Part shown: positions 8,024-16,410 of the stretch, in pieces
Numbering within the stretch: the stretch's first letter is position 1
How the letters are laid out: each line of letters opens with the position of its first letter
Assembly (NCBI GenBank): GCA_024277285.1
Contig: JAJRVM010000322.1
Span: forward strand, 1 to 28,935
Source: Planctomycetota bacterium
GTDB taxonomy: Bacteria; Planctomycetota; Planctomycetia; Pirellulales; Pirellulaceae
Direction: 5' to 3'
Length of the DNA stretch: 28,935 bases
Translations under genes and position numbers: made by a program
Notes under the pieces: generated by a model
What the model saw: the letters and a program-made list of their open reading frames with translations, nothing else
Told to the model about the DNA's origin: nothing
Databases searched by the model: none

Positions 8024-8890
8024 CTACTGAAACGGCGGCTTGACCAGACCATCGCGAAGCGTGACGAACAGTCCAGCGGCGATCAGGTCGGCAGTAGTTC
8101 CAGGGTTGCGGCGATGCTGATCACTGCGCAGCCAGAAGTCCAAGTCGCGCAAAGCATCTAGATACGCGTCGCTGTCCGGAGCGGCGGCAGCGATGACCTG
8201 CGCGGCGCGCGCGGCCGATTCCCGAGCGATCTCGATGCCGCACTTGCGTGCAATCAGGCTGTCTGGATACTGGCTCATCAACTGCAGGTGCGTATGGATG
8301 ATCGTAGTGGCCAGCGACCAGCCACGTCCAGAGCCCGCCGCCAGAGCCGGGACGATTTCGTCCAGGACGGTCGCAAAGCCGGTGACATATTGCCGTGCGA
8401 CCATGTCCCGTTCGGACGCCACGCGCATGGCATCCAGGATGCTGTCTGGCACATCCGACTGGATGTCCATCTCGGCCGCTCTTCCCATGCCGCCAGGTCG
8501 CGCCATTTGAATCGCTTCGTAGATCGCGGCGGAATCTTGCGGAGTAAGCGATTGCAAGACGTCGGAGATGCCGGCGTGCAATCCTTGTTCGCGCGGCACG
8601 GCCGCCAAGGGGGCCAACAGCAGTACCGTGCCGAGGTTCGTGTTCGTGCCGGTGCAGGCACGCGTTGCTTGGATGGCGCTAAGTACGCATGGGCCGACGC
8701 CCGTTTGTGCCGCTTGCTGCATCGCCGGGCCAATGGCCACTGCGCTGACCGCGAAGTCGACAAAGGTGACGTCTTCAAAGTCAGCGCCGCGATGGACGTT
8801 GCCCGGTTTGGGAACCGTGACTTCCAACAGGGACGCCAACGTGGCGCATTGGCCGATGCTCAGCGGCGTGTGGGATATGTCGATTTGCAT
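8024..8890 (-). CDS. CitG/MdcB-like (triphosphoribosyl-dephospho-CoA synthase family) protein
   Basis: The 288-residue protein has the family N-terminal motif EVTVPKPGNVHRGADFEDV and the nucleotide-site motif TGTNTNLGTVLLLAPL. In citrate and malonate decarboxylase systems, CitG/MdcB builds the acyl-carrier prosthetic group from dephospho-CoA and ATP. No citrate or malonate decarboxylase subunit is present here. The TGTNTNLG form is the one I associate with archaeal and methylotroph/planctomycete members found with tetrahydromethanopterin genes. The adjacent pterin-type enzyme fits that alternative. The ATG at 8890 has no clear Shine-Dalgarno. The family is confident; the reaction in this organism is an inference. 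Confidence 0.8.
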   Translation of the reverse strand: MQIDISHTPLSIGQCATLASLLEVTVPKPGNVHRGADFEDVTFVDFAVSAVAIGPAMQQAAQTGVGPCVLSAIQATRACTGTNTNLGTVLLLAPLAAVPREQGLHAGISDVLQSLTPQDSAAIYEAIQMARPGGMGRAAEMDIQSDVPDSILDAMRVASERDMVARQYVTGFATVLDEIVPALAAGSGRGWSLATTIIHTHLQLMSQYPDSLIARKCGIEIARESAARAAQVIAAAAPDSDAYLDALRDLDFWLRSDQHRRNPGTTADLIAAGLFVTLRDGLVKPPFQ

Positions 8891-9077
8891 GAGTTGTACT
8901 TGCGAAATGTCGCAGTGCCAGCGAGGTGACTTGTTGGCAATGAGCAGTAACGGTCAGGTTGGATCATGGCGGTCCGCGGTTCGCACGGTTTCTCACCCAC
9001 CACGCGGCGCATCGAGATAGCACCGTGAGCGAGATAATTGCCATGCCACCGGCGCCGAACAATTCGGTCTCGGCCGC

Positions 9078-9968
9078 CTATGCTTCATCGCAATGCACAC
9101 TTTGCAGGAACGCGTCGAGGCTTGCAATCACTTGCTCGGGAGCGTCCTCCACCACGTAATGGGAAGCTTCGGGCAATTGCGTAACGCGCGCATCAGGGAA
9201 TATGCGTTGGAACCGATCCAGGCACGCTGGGCGAAAGCACCAGTCGCGCATTCCCCAAATCAACTGCACCGGCAAATGGGATAGCTCGTTCAGGCTTTGT
9301 TCCAAATGTTCCAGTGTGTTCCAGGTTGGGTGGCGCGGTGAGGCGGGAATGTCTTTCACGAACCGATCGATCGCCACACGGTGGTCCCAACTGTCGTAAG
9401 GGGCCAGCAGGCCGGCCCGCTCGTCGGGTGTCAGGTTGTGCCGTTTCGCGACGGCCATCCATAGCGCGGCGCGTGCGAATAAGTTCAAGCGACGGATCGC
9501 CCAAGTGCCGAGCCACGGGATTCGGCACGCGCGGATGCGCCAGGGAATGAACGGGGGTGGAAAGGCACCCGTGTTGAGCAGGGCGATCGCACGGAAACGA
9601 TCGCGGTTGGCCAGCACGGTGCCCAAGCCGATAGCCCCGCCCCAATCGTGGGCAATCAGCGTGGCTTGCTTCAGCCCCAATTGATCGATTAACTGGGACA
9701 GGTTGTCCGTATGCTGCTGTAACGTATAGTCGTACGTCTGCGGTTTGTCGCTCAGGCCGCAACCGACGTGATCGACGGCAATGACGCGATAGTGCGAGCG
9801 GAACGTGTCGATCAGTCGTCGCCAATAGAACGACCAAGTGGGGTTGCCGTGTACCATGACCAGCGGCGGACCATCCCCCTCGTCGACGTAGTGCATACGT
9901 ACATCGCCGAGCTGAAAATGATGGGATGCGAATGGGTAGAGCTGACGCCAAGAATCGTCGGTGGTCAT
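9078..9968 (-). CDS. Alpha/beta hydrolase, OleB / haloalkane dehalogenase-like
   Basis: The 296-residue protein shows the haloalkane-dehalogenase/OleB layout. HGNPTWSFYW provides the oxyanion/halide asparagine (N42). AHDWGG provides nucleophile D108 followed by W109. A cap region lies between. WGMRDWCF carries the second acid, and ASHYVVED carries the catalytic histidine. OleB proteins act as beta-lactone decarboxylases in olefin synthesis, while close relatives dehalogenate alkanes. No oleA, oleC or oleD lies in the window, so the choice is open. I use the ATG at 9968. A GTG at 10004 would extend the protein by 12 residues and sit 4 bases from the upstream stop codon, so translational coupling is possible. 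It follows the metallohydrolase gene on the same strand. Confidence 0.82.
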   Translation of the reverse strand: MTTDDSWRQLYPFASHHFQLGDVRMHYVDEGDGPPLVMVHGNPTWSFYWRRLIDTFRSHYRVIAVDHVGCGLSDKPQTYDYTLQQHTDNLSQLIDQLGLKQATLIAHDWGGAIGLGTVLANRDRFRAIALLNTGAFPPPFIPWRIRACRIPWLGTWAIRRLNLFARAALWMAVAKRHNLTPDERAGLLAPYDSWDHRVAIDRFVKDIPASPRHPTWNTLEHLEQSLNELSHLPVQLIWGMRDWCFRPACLDRFQRIFPDARVTQLPEASHYVVEDAPEQVIASLDAFLQSVHCDEA

Positions 9969-10008
9969 GGAGCGAGTATATCGGAGCGCTTTCGTGCTCG
10001 CCACCGCA

Positions 10009-11619
10009 CTACGGCGCGTTGGCTTGGTGGACCTTTTGTTGCCAGAAGTCGCGGGCCAGCAGCTGGTAACGCATCACTTCGGCTTGCTGGTCACGGTCGG
10101 GCAGTTCGAGTTGCTTGATTCGCTCGTTGACCCAGTCCAAGAAGAATTGGGCTGACTCGCGGCTAATGCGTGGCTTGCCACCGAGTTGGACGTAGTAGGG
10201 GCCGGTGGACGCGAAACGAAAGGTCTTTGACTGAGCGGTCACTGCGCGGACCAGCATCCAACCACTCTCGTCAAACTCGACCGGTGGCAGCGAGCCCTTG
10301 CGACTGCGCAATTCGTCCAAACGAACTTCGTGAACCACGTCGCCGTTCTTGACGATTTCGAGATAGTCAACGCGGTCGCGCAGCGAGAGCTTGAGGTCGA
10401 CCATCAGTGAAATCGATTGGCCCAGGGCACCCTGAAAAACGTGGCCCGGGTATTGGCCGTTGATCAAAGGACGCAGCAGTGGCCCGTTGGTGACAATAAC
10501 ACGGCCTGCACGCAGTCCTTCCCACCATGACTCCCAGGTCAATCCGTCGGGGCAGTGGACGTAGACGCGGTTATAGCCGAGCGGATTTTGTAGGACACCT
10601 GACGCACTGCCGGCCGAAGGGGCGATCCGAATGCCGCAATTGAGGGTGTGGTAGTAGATGTCTTGCGACCAGTACCCATTGCCGCGCGGGGAGGGGTAGA
10701 ACGTCTTGTCACGCGCCTTGCCCCAGGCTTCCGTATCCATCATGCCGTCGCGCAGCATATGGTTGTTCGCCAATCCGATCGAGTCGGCCATGCCCATGGC
10801 CAGCCAGACCGGAACATCCCACCAAAACGGTTTCTCAATATCAACGTGAACGCCAGGCTCGTTATGCGCCAACTCGAGAAACCGCGCCATTGGCGGGTAC
10901 TCACGTTGCCGCCTTCGATTTGGGAGTTCGAGTGGCTTGGCCAGGTTGAAGTAGAGCAAGGCGCCTCCGGCACGCTCGTCCTCGCCACCGAGCAAGTGGT
11001 GATAGTAGGCTGGCGCTGTCGCGATCAACCCGGTCTTCGGCAACGGTGTCGTCTTCCAGCGGTTGCGATCATTCCACCAGGTAATGACCGGCGCAATGTG
11101 GAGGTCGGCGGCGCGCATGAGCAGCGGCATGTCTTCCACCGCGCGGTGGATATGCAAATCGCCCGACCACCAGCCTTCCTGCTTCATGTCGACGAAACGC
11201 CGCATGGTGACATTTTCCAAGCCATTGGCCTTGCGGGAAATCTCGAAATGGCCGCTGCGCACCTGGTATTCCGGGCCCCGTTCCATCGTGAACGTGTATC
11301 GGCCGGTGGGCAGTTTCAAGACTACCGACCCGTCGAATGCGAAATGGTCTTTCCAAAACGGCAGTTTCGGTGGATGCCGCATCCGCCCGTACGCGTCTTG
11401 TAAGTACATATTCACCGCAATCGGTTCGCTCGTGCCCTCGTCCACCACGCGGATTTCGATTTGGCCGGCCATCAGGAAGTGGGGAGCCAACCCCACCACC
11501 AGTGCGAGCGTCGCCAGCCAATTGCCGCGCCAACGCAACGTCTTGCGACGCGTAATGTCCTGCCCGGAGGGCCGTGCCAGGCCAGGCCGGATGTCGCGTT
11601 GGAGACTCGGACGGTGCAT
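10009..11619 (-). CDS. Secreted CehA/McbA-type metallohydrolase (PHP-like)
   Basis: The 536-residue protein begins with a basic region containing TRRKTLRWR and a hydrophobic run NWLATLALVVGLAPHFLMA ending at a plausible signal peptidase site (LMA-GQ). An N-terminal beta domain (about 53-145) precedes WWSGDLHIHRA. The H156-x-H158 pair there is the PHP/CehA metal-binding motif; further histidines follow (DLHIAPVITWW, YYHHLLGG, ANNHM). Relatives include the carbaryl hydrolase group, but most members have no known substrate. The ATG at 11619 is chosen because AAGGAAGGA lies 6 bases upstream; the open frame could extend to 11838 but gives non-protein-like sequence. It is probably co-transcribed with the downstream hydrolase, 40 bases away. 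Confidence 0.8.
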   Translation of the reverse strand: MHRPSLQRDIRPGLARPSGQDITRRKTLRWRGNWLATLALVVGLAPHFLMAGQIEIRVVDEGTSEPIAVNMYLQDAYGRMRHPPKLPFWKDHFAFDGSVVLKLPTGRYTFTMERGPEYQVRSGHFEISRKANGLENVTMRRFVDMKQEGWWSGDLHIHRAVEDMPLLMRAADLHIAPVITWWNDRNRWKTTPLPKTGLIATAPAYYHHLLGGEDERAGGALLYFNLAKPLELPNRRRQREYPPMARFLELAHNEPGVHVDIEKPFWWDVPVWLAMGMADSIGLANNHMLRDGMMDTEAWGKARDKTFYPSPRGNGYWSQDIYYHTLNCGIRIAPSAGSASGVLQNPLGYNRVYVHCPDGLTWESWWEGLRAGRVIVTNGPLLRPLINGQYPGHVFQGALGQSISLMVDLKLSLRDRVDYLEIVKNGDVVHEVRLDELRSRKGSLPPVEFDESGWMLVRAVTAQSKTFRFASTGPYYVQLGGKPRISRESAQFFLDWVNERIKQLELPDRDQQAEVMRYQLLARDFWQQKVHQANAP

Positions 11620-11630
11620 GATGTGTCCTT

Positions 11631-11670
11631 CCTTCTGGTGGCTGGTTTGGCCTTCTGGTGGCTGGTTTGG
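11631..11670. repeat. Perfect 20-bp tandem duplication
   Basis: CCTTCTGGTGGCTGGTTTGG occurs twice head to tail. It lies directly upstream of the metallohydrolase Shine-Dalgarno, so it is in that gene's leader and within the divergent region shared with dnaJ (11620-11909). Apart from this repeat the divergent region holds no recognised feature. Confidence 0.85.
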
Positions 11671-11909
11671 ATTGTGCCACTGCCAATACTGGACAAGCCC
11701 ACCAGCCAGCCAGATTTCTTGGCAGGGTATTCTTGTCGCCGGGACTAGTCTACCAAATAGCCTGCCGCTTGAACGGGGCCGTTCATTGCGCCTAGAATAA
11801 TGATGTCTCCCTTGTTGGTGGTGGATGGATTTCACCACATCGATATCGCTGTATCAATAACTGGGAGTTGTTGCGTCAGGACCGCTTAGCATTTTGGCAA
11901 TTGAAACCT

Positions 11910-12851
11910 ATGGACGAAGACTACTACAAGGTACTGGGAGTCAAACGCGACGCGTCGCAAGCGGATATTCAACGCGCCTATCGAGACTTGGCACGCCAGT
12001 ATCACCCTGATATGAATCCGGATGATGATACGGCGAAAGAACGTTTTCAACGCGTTCAAGAGGCGTATGACGTATTGGGGAACGCGGAAAAACGGGAAAT
12101 GTACGACCGCTATGGCAGTTCCTTTCAATCGGCCGGAGGCAGGCCGGGAGGCGGGGGGGCGGGTAACCAATATGGTTATCCCGGTGGGGGCGTCGAGGAT
12201 CTCGATTTCAGCCAGATATTCGGTGAGCGGGGTTCCGAGGGGTTTGCTGATATCTTTCGGCAGTTTACAGGTGGTCAGACGCGTGGGCGGCAGCGCCGGC
12301 CACAGCGTGGCGCTGACTTGCGGCACGAGATCGAAATTCCGTTTCAGACCGCGATTACGGGGGGCGAGGTGGCGGTCACAATTCAGCGCTCCGATGGCAA
12401 GATTGAAACCATTACCGTGAAGGTTCCGGCCGGAATTGCGGACGGTAAGAAGATTCGGCTGCGCGGGCAGGGCGAGGCATCGGCCTCTGGCGGCAAACCG
12501 GGCGATATCCTGATTCAGATCCGGGTTGCTCCGCATCCCTATTTCAAACGGCGCGGAAATAACCTGGAGGTCAGTGTCGGTGTGACGCTTGCCGAAGCGG
12601 CATTGGGTGGCAAGATCGATGTGCCGACGCCCAAGGGAACGATCACGCTGACCATTCCTCCAGGTACTTCGGGCGGGCGACGCTTGCGGGTCAAAGGTCA
12701 TGGTGTGGCACCGGCCAAGGGGCAGCCGGGAGATCTTTATGCGGAGATTCGCATCGTACTGCCCAAAGAATTGGATGACGAGTCGAAACGGCAAGTCTGC
12801 GAAATTGATGAACGCAATCCACTAGAACCGCGAGCTGATTTGCGATGGTAG
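11910..12851 (+). CDS. Class II DnaJ / CbpA-like co-chaperone
   Basis: This is an Hsp40 that stimulates DnaK ATPase and delivers clients. The 313-residue protein starts directly with the J domain (DEDYYKVLGVKRDAS), with the obligatory HPD at 32-34. A Gly-rich linker (GGRPGGGGAGNQYG and following) comes next, then two beta-sandwich substrate domains (LRHEIEIPFQTAITGGEV, and later LAEAALGGKIDVPTPKG). There is no zinc-finger CxxCxGxG block, so it is class II rather than DnaJ proper. I place the start at ATG 11910, because an upstream TTG (11868) adds 14 residues before the J domain with no family support. No good Shine-Dalgarno is visible. No dnaK or grpE is nearby. Confidence 0.9.
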   Translation: MDEDYYKVLGVKRDASQADIQRAYRDLARQYHPDMNPDDDTAKERFQRVQEAYDVLGNAEKREMYDRYGSSFQSAGGRPGGGGAGNQYGYPGGGVEDLDFSQIFGERGSEGFADIFRQFTGGQTRGRQRRPQRGADLRHEIEIPFQTAITGGEVAVTIQRSDGKIETITVKVPAGIADGKKIRLRGQGEASASGGKPGDILIQIRVAPHPYFKRRGNNLEVSVGVTLAEAALGGKIDVPTPKGTITLTIPPGTSGGRRLRVKGHGVAPAKGQPGDLYAEIRIVLPKELDDESKRQVCEIDERNPLEPRADLRW

Positions 12852-12928
12852 AGTCTTCCACATGGTGTCGCTCGGTATGGTGTCACACAGCGCCGCAATC
12901 TGGGGCTGATTTCGTTGCCTGGACGCGC

Positions 12929-12958
12929 GACGTAGACCTGGGTGATGTAGACCTGGGT
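12929..12958. repeat. 15-bp tandem duplication
   Basis: GACGTAGACCTGGGT (12929-12943) is followed directly by GATGTAGACCTGGGT (12944-12958), one mismatch. It lies between the dnaJ stop and the chosen start of the next gene. The presence of this repeat is one reason for doubting that translation begins upstream of it at 12845. Confidence 0.75.
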
Positions 12959-13000
12959 ATCGACAACGATCAACGTTGTGCGAGTGCCAATGGAAGGGGC

Positions 13001-13375
13001 ATGGCGCGCGATGACCGACTCGGTCGAAGGCTTACCCGTTGGGGGGGCGTGTGGCCGAGCGGATTGTGTTTCGGCTTGTTGGCCCAGGTCGCCCAATCCC
13101 CGCTGCAGCGGCTCGAGCCCCAACAACGCATGAAATTGTTGGGCTCCCTGATCCTACTGGCCATTGGCGGCGTTGCGCTGGTCGTGCTAGCTTGGCTGTG
13201 GATGCGTGTCGGACGACGGAAACTGCGCCGCGAAGACGGCGTAGTAAATCCGAGTCGCAAGCGTGTCCAGGTCGATGACTGGGCGCGTAAGCCCTTGACG
13301 GAGTCGCTGAGGACTGATTCAGTTGCGAATGGGCCTAGTGGGAATGGACCTGATGGCGATCGCGACGGTTCGTGA
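13001..13375 (+). CDS. Small membrane protein, unknown function
   Basis: From the ATG at 13001 this gives 124 residues. A first mildly hydrophobic stretch (GVWPSGLCFGLLAQVAQS) could be a signal sequence. A clear transmembrane helix follows (LLGSLILLAIGGVALVVLAW), then a basic flank RVGRRKLRRED and a polar C-terminal tail rich in Ser, Gly and Asp. The frame is open back to an ATG at 12845 that overlaps the dnaJ stop by 7 bases, but the extra 52 residues look random and include a tandem repeat, so the shorter form is preferred. GGAAGG lies only 3 bases before the ATG, so the start remains uncertain. I do not recognise a family. Confidence 0.55.
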   Translation: MARDDRLGRRLTRWGGVWPSGLCFGLLAQVAQSPLQRLEPQQRMKLLGSLILLAIGGVALVVLAWLWMRVGRRKLRREDGVVNPSRKRVQVDDWARKPLTESLRTDSVANGPSGNGPDGDRDGS

Positions 13376-13383
13376 ATCGTGTG

Positions 13384-13400
13384 TCGGCCCTTCAGGCCGA
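13384..13400 (+). terminator. Small hairpin after the membrane-protein gene
   Basis: TCGGCC and GGCCGA pair over 6 bp around CTTCA, 8 bases after the stop codon. There is no U tract; the sequence downstream is the A-rich tandem repeat. Weak terminator candidate. Confidence 0.25.
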
Positions 13401-13403
13401 AGC

Positions 13404-13445
13404 CAGTGAAAGAAAAGCAGTGAAAGAAAAGCAGTGAAAGAAAAG
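13404..13445. repeat. Triplicated 14-bp unit
   Basis: CAGTGAAAGAAAAG is repeated three times without mismatch. It lies about 90 bases upstream of rnpA, where rpmH often sits in other bacteria; no rpmH-like small protein is found here. Confidence 0.9.
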
Positions 13446-13537
13446 TAACGCAACAAAGGCAACAGCAACGACTTAGGGAATTGGACGCGCCAGGCTGGTA
13501 GTATCACAGTTCTTAGCCGGATCAGAGCACTCGCGAT

Positions 13538-13915
13538 ATGACGGGCACAGAAAAACGACAATTCTCATTTCCACGCGCGCGTCGTGTTCGGCGGCAGACC
13601 GATTTTGACCGGGTCTACCGATGCAATACGTATGCGGCTGACGAAACGCTGGTTGTGCAGGGGTGTCGCAACGGTATGGTGATCAGCCGGTTGGGGCTAT
13701 CGGTGTCGCGGCGGGTGGGCAACGCGGTGGTACGGAATCGTTGGAAGCGGCGAATCCGCGAGGCCTTTCGGTTGCGGCACGCGCGGATCCCGCCTGGATT
13801 GGATCTGGTCGTTCGCCCTCGGCGCGGTGCGAAGTTATCGTTTGACGCGATCGAGAACTCTCTGCCACGTCTGGCCCAGCGCATCGATCGCCGATTGCGG
13901 CGAATTCAGTCATGA
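13538..13915 (+). CDS. rnpA: Ribonuclease P protein component
   Basis: This is the protein subunit of RNase P, which assists the catalytic RNA in removing the 5' leader of tRNA precursors. The 125-residue basic protein begins with the family-typical [14 protein letters not shown] segment and contains the diagnostic [13 protein letters not shown] block at 67-79 and [12 protein letters not shown] after it. The ATG is at 13538. The gene overlaps yidD by 4 bases (ATGA), the common bacterial rnpA-yidD arrangement. The usual upstream rpmH and downstream yidC are not adjacent in this window. Confidence 0.95.
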   Translation: MTGTEKRQFSFPRARRVRRQTDFDRVYRCNTYAADETLVVQGCRNGMVISRLGLSVSRRVGNAVVRNRWKRRIREAFRLRHARIPPGLDLVVRPRRGAKLSFDAIENSLPRLAQRIDRRLRRIQS

Positions 13916-14151
13916 GCAAGATCATTCGTCCTATTAGCGCGGCTTTCAGCTGGTCTCTTGTCCTGGCAGTGCGCTGTTACCAGGCCTTCATCAGTCCGCT
14001 ACTCGGGGGGAGTTGCCGTTTCACACCTACCTGTAGTACCTATTTCATCGAAGCGGTGCGGAAATACGGTCCCTGGCGAGGCGGTTGGAAGGGTCTTTGC
14101 CGGGTATTGCGTTGTCATCCTTTGCACCGCGGCGGCTACGATCCGCCATGA
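13912..14151 (+). CDS. yidD: Membrane protein insertion efficiency factor YidD
   Basis: YidD is a small membrane-associated protein that helps YidC insert proteins into the inner membrane. The 79-residue product has the conserved core [16 protein letters not shown], then [11 protein letters not shown] and [12 protein letters not shown], all hallmark residues of the family. An N-terminal amphipathic/hydrophobic helix precedes it. The start codon lies inside the rnpA stop (ATGA), implying translational coupling. Confidence 0.95.
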   Translation: MSKIIRPISAAFSWSLVLAVRCYQAFISPLLGGSCRFTPTCSTYFIEAVRKYGPWRGGWKGLCRVLRCHPLHRGGYDPP

Positions 14152-14281
14152 TGCCCAATGCGCGGATGTTGGCACGAATATGCCTGCGGCTCGAGTGAAC
14201 TGCGGGGGCGTCGGTCGGCCGTCTTGTGCCAGAGCGAGTATCGAAAGCTGAAATGACAGCGGATTCTTGGGCAAAACGGCC

Positions 14282-14310
14282 TTGACCACGCGCTGGATGA
14301 TCGATATCGT
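14282..14310 (+). promoter_or_regulatory. Candidate promoter of the FlgI-like/HEAT gene
   Basis: TTGACC (14282-14287) and TATCGT (14305-14310) are 17 bases apart, matching consensus at 5/6 and 4/6 positions. This would give a leader of about 120 bases. It would be wrong if translation actually starts at the in-frame ATG at 14297. Confidence 0.35.
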
Positions 14311-14437
14311 TCGCCGCGACGATCCCCTTTTTCTAATGGTCTGGCTCGTAGTTTTGGGGCACGGACATGTTGCGGCAGACACGCGACGGCCCACGATTCA
14401 ACGAGTATGCCGGACCGAGCTTGGAGCGACATCGGGC

Positions 14438-16252
14438 ATGATGCCACGACTGCGAACCATCGTCTGGACTCTTGGGCTACTGGCAACAGTGGGCTGCAAT
14501 TCACCGCTGATGCGATCCCAGAGCCCTGAGGCCGAAGATTTCGGTCACCTTACGGAAGACCAGGAGGACGATTTGGAATTCGTCGGTGACCTGACGATTC
14601 CGATGGGAATGAACTTCAAGAAAATTGAAGGGGTGGCGATGATCAACGGTCTGCGCCACACGGGCAGTGATCCGCTGCCATCGCCGTTGCGCACCAATTT
14701 GATCGGCGAAATTCAATCGCATTCGGTTGCTCATCCGGAAAAATTGCTCGAGTCGGATCAAAACGCGTTAGTGGTCGTGCGTGGCTATTTACCACCGGGT
14801 GTACAGAAGGGGGACCGCTTTGACGTTGAAGTGGTAACACCGCCGAAATCGAAGACAAGCAGCCTGCGTAGCGGCTATCTCATGCGTTGCCGCATGAAGG
14901 AAATGGCCGTCTTGGGCGGCGCGATCCGTAGCGGGCATGTGGCCGGGCTGGCACGCGGCGCTGTGGTCGTTGATTCCCTGTTCAACGGCACGGACGACGA
15001 GTCGGACGAAACGCGCGGACGGGTCCTCGGTGGCGGCCAGGCACAGGTCTCACGGCCGTTGGGACTGGCCATTCGCGGCGAGTCGTCGGTTCGCCAGAGT
15101 GCGATGATCGGTACGGCGGTCAATGCGCGGTTCCACAAATCGGACCAACATGGCAAGAGTGGCGTGGCCACGCCGAAACGGGACAACTACATCGAATTGG
15201 CGGTGCATCCCCGCTACAAAAACAACCTGACTCGCTATATGCGCGTGATACGTTCAATCGCCCTGCGCGAATCGCCTGGCGAACGGGTTATGCGAATCGA
15301 ATCGTTGCAACGGAAGTTGCTCGAACCCACCACGGCCGCACGTGCTGCGCTGCAGCTCGAAGCGTTGGGCGACGATGCCGCCCACGTGTTGATCAAAGGG
15401 CTCGAATCGCCCGACCTGGAGATTCGCTTTTATTCTGCGGAAGCACTTGCCTACTTGGACCGCGAGGAAGCGGCGCGTGTGTTGACGGAAACGGCACGCA
15501 ACGAACCGGCTTTCCGCTGGCACGCGCTGACCGCGTTGGCCGCGATGGACCACGTTGTTGCGTACGAATCGCTCAATGAACTGCTGCATGTCGCCAGTGC
15601 CGAAACTCGCTATGGCGCGTTCCGCGCCCTGCGGACACGCAACGCGGCTGATCCCCTGGTACGAGGTGAGTTTCTGGGGGGCGAGTTCGCTTATCATCTC
15701 ATCAGCACGGACGGGCCCGCGATGGTCCACATCTCGAAAGCGCTACGACCTGAAATCGTGGTTTTTGGCCCCGATCAAAGGATCGTGCCACCTGCTTTCC
15801 TGTTTGCCGGCAAGGACATCATGGTCAAAGGTTTGCCTGACGGACGGCTGAAGCTGGTCCGGTTCGATGTGGGTGAAGAGGATGGCCAGGAACAGATTTG
15901 CGACGCGACGGTGGATCACATGATTCGGAGTATCGTCAAGCTCGGCGGCAGTTATTCTGACGTCATGGAGTCATTACAGGCAGCGCGCAAGAGCGGCTAT
16001 CTCGAAGCGAAACTGGTCGTTAACGCGTTGGCCCGACCGGGACGCAAGTACTATCGCAACGAGGGTGAAGCGTCCGAAAGAGAAATCCGTCCGGCCAGCC
16101 CGGTTCCCGGGTTGTTCAATAATCGGCTCGAAAAAGGTGAAAAGAAACGCCGGTACTTACCTGACGAAATCGAGGCAGAACCCACGGACGAGGAAAAAGA
16201 AGAGTCTGAAAAGTCGTTTGCGGGTAGAATGACCGACTGGTTCCGGCGATAA
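14438..16252 (+). CDS. FlgI-like domain lipoprotein with HEAT repeats
   Basis: The 604-residue product has three parts. The N-terminus (MMPRLRTIVWTLGLLATVGC) is a lipoprotein signal with the lipid cysteine at residue 20; the -3 residue is Thr, so the lipobox is imperfect. Residues about 55-290 resemble the flagellar P-ring protein FlgI: KKIEGVAMINGLRHTGSDPLPS, an LLES.QNALVVVRGYLPPGVQKGDRFDVEV segment, then TSSLRSGYLM. Residues about 300-400 are helical HEAT-type repeats (ALQLEALGDDAAHVLIKGLES and following). The C-terminal tail is highly charged (EEKEESEKSF) and ends in DWFRR. The frame opens at TTG 14267, but the lipoprotein signal favours 14438 or 14441. A scaffold role at the outer membrane is an inference; it is unlikely to be the flagellar P ring itself. 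Confidence 0.72.
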   Translation: MMPRLRTIVWTLGLLATVGCNSPLMRSQSPEAEDFGHLTEDQEDDLEFVGDLTIPMGMNFKKIEGVAMINGLRHTGSDPLPSPLRTNLIGEIQSHSVAHPEKLLESDQNALVVVRGYLPPGVQKGDRFDVEVVTPPKSKTSSLRSGYLMRCRMKEMAVLGGAIRSGHVAGLARGAVVVDSLFNGTDDESDETRGRVLGGGQAQVSRPLGLAIRGESSVRQSAMIGTAVNARFHKSDQHGKSGVATPKRDNYIELAVHPRYKNNLTRYMRVIRSIALRESPGERVMRIESLQRKLLEPTTAARAALQLEALGDDAAHVLIKGLESPDLEIRFYSAEALAYLDREEAARVLTETARNEPAFRWHALTALAAMDHVVAYESLNELLHVASAETRYGAFRALRTRNAADPLVRGEFLGGEFAYHLISTDGPAMVHISKALRPEIVVFGPDQRIVPPAFLFAGKDIMVKGLPDGRLKLVRFDVGEEDGQEQICDATVDHMIRSIVKLGGSYSDVMESLQAARKSGYLEAKLVVNALARPGRKYYRNEGEASEREIRPASPVPGLFNNRLEKGEKKRRYLPDEIEAEPTDEEKEESEKSFAGRMTDWFRR

Positions 16253-16410
16253 TTGGGTGCGGTGGAGATCGGCAGGCCGGGCCGGAATTTGGCGGTTCGC
16301 CGGGCGTTGTGCACTCCCGAATAACGTGTCAGTGCCCTATGCTGGGTGGGGGGCTTCCCCCTCTTGTAGTCGTGTTGCTGCGGGGGAGGGGCGAAGATGC
16401 TCTCCGTACG

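Noticed and set aside
12845..13000. Longer start for the small membrane protein, overlapping the dnaJ stop
   Set aside because: The extra 52 residues look random and include an imperfect tandem repeat; the protein-like part begins at 13001.
13404..13445. Possible CRISPR-like array
   Set aside because: The units are directly adjacent without spacers and are only 14 bp; the same holds for the tracts at 16411 and 16577.
14267..14437. TTG-initiated extension of the FlgI-like/HEAT protein
   Set aside because: A lipoprotein signal begins at 14438 and a reasonable promoter lies inside the extension; an ATG at 14297 with a hydrophobic run remains a minor alternative.
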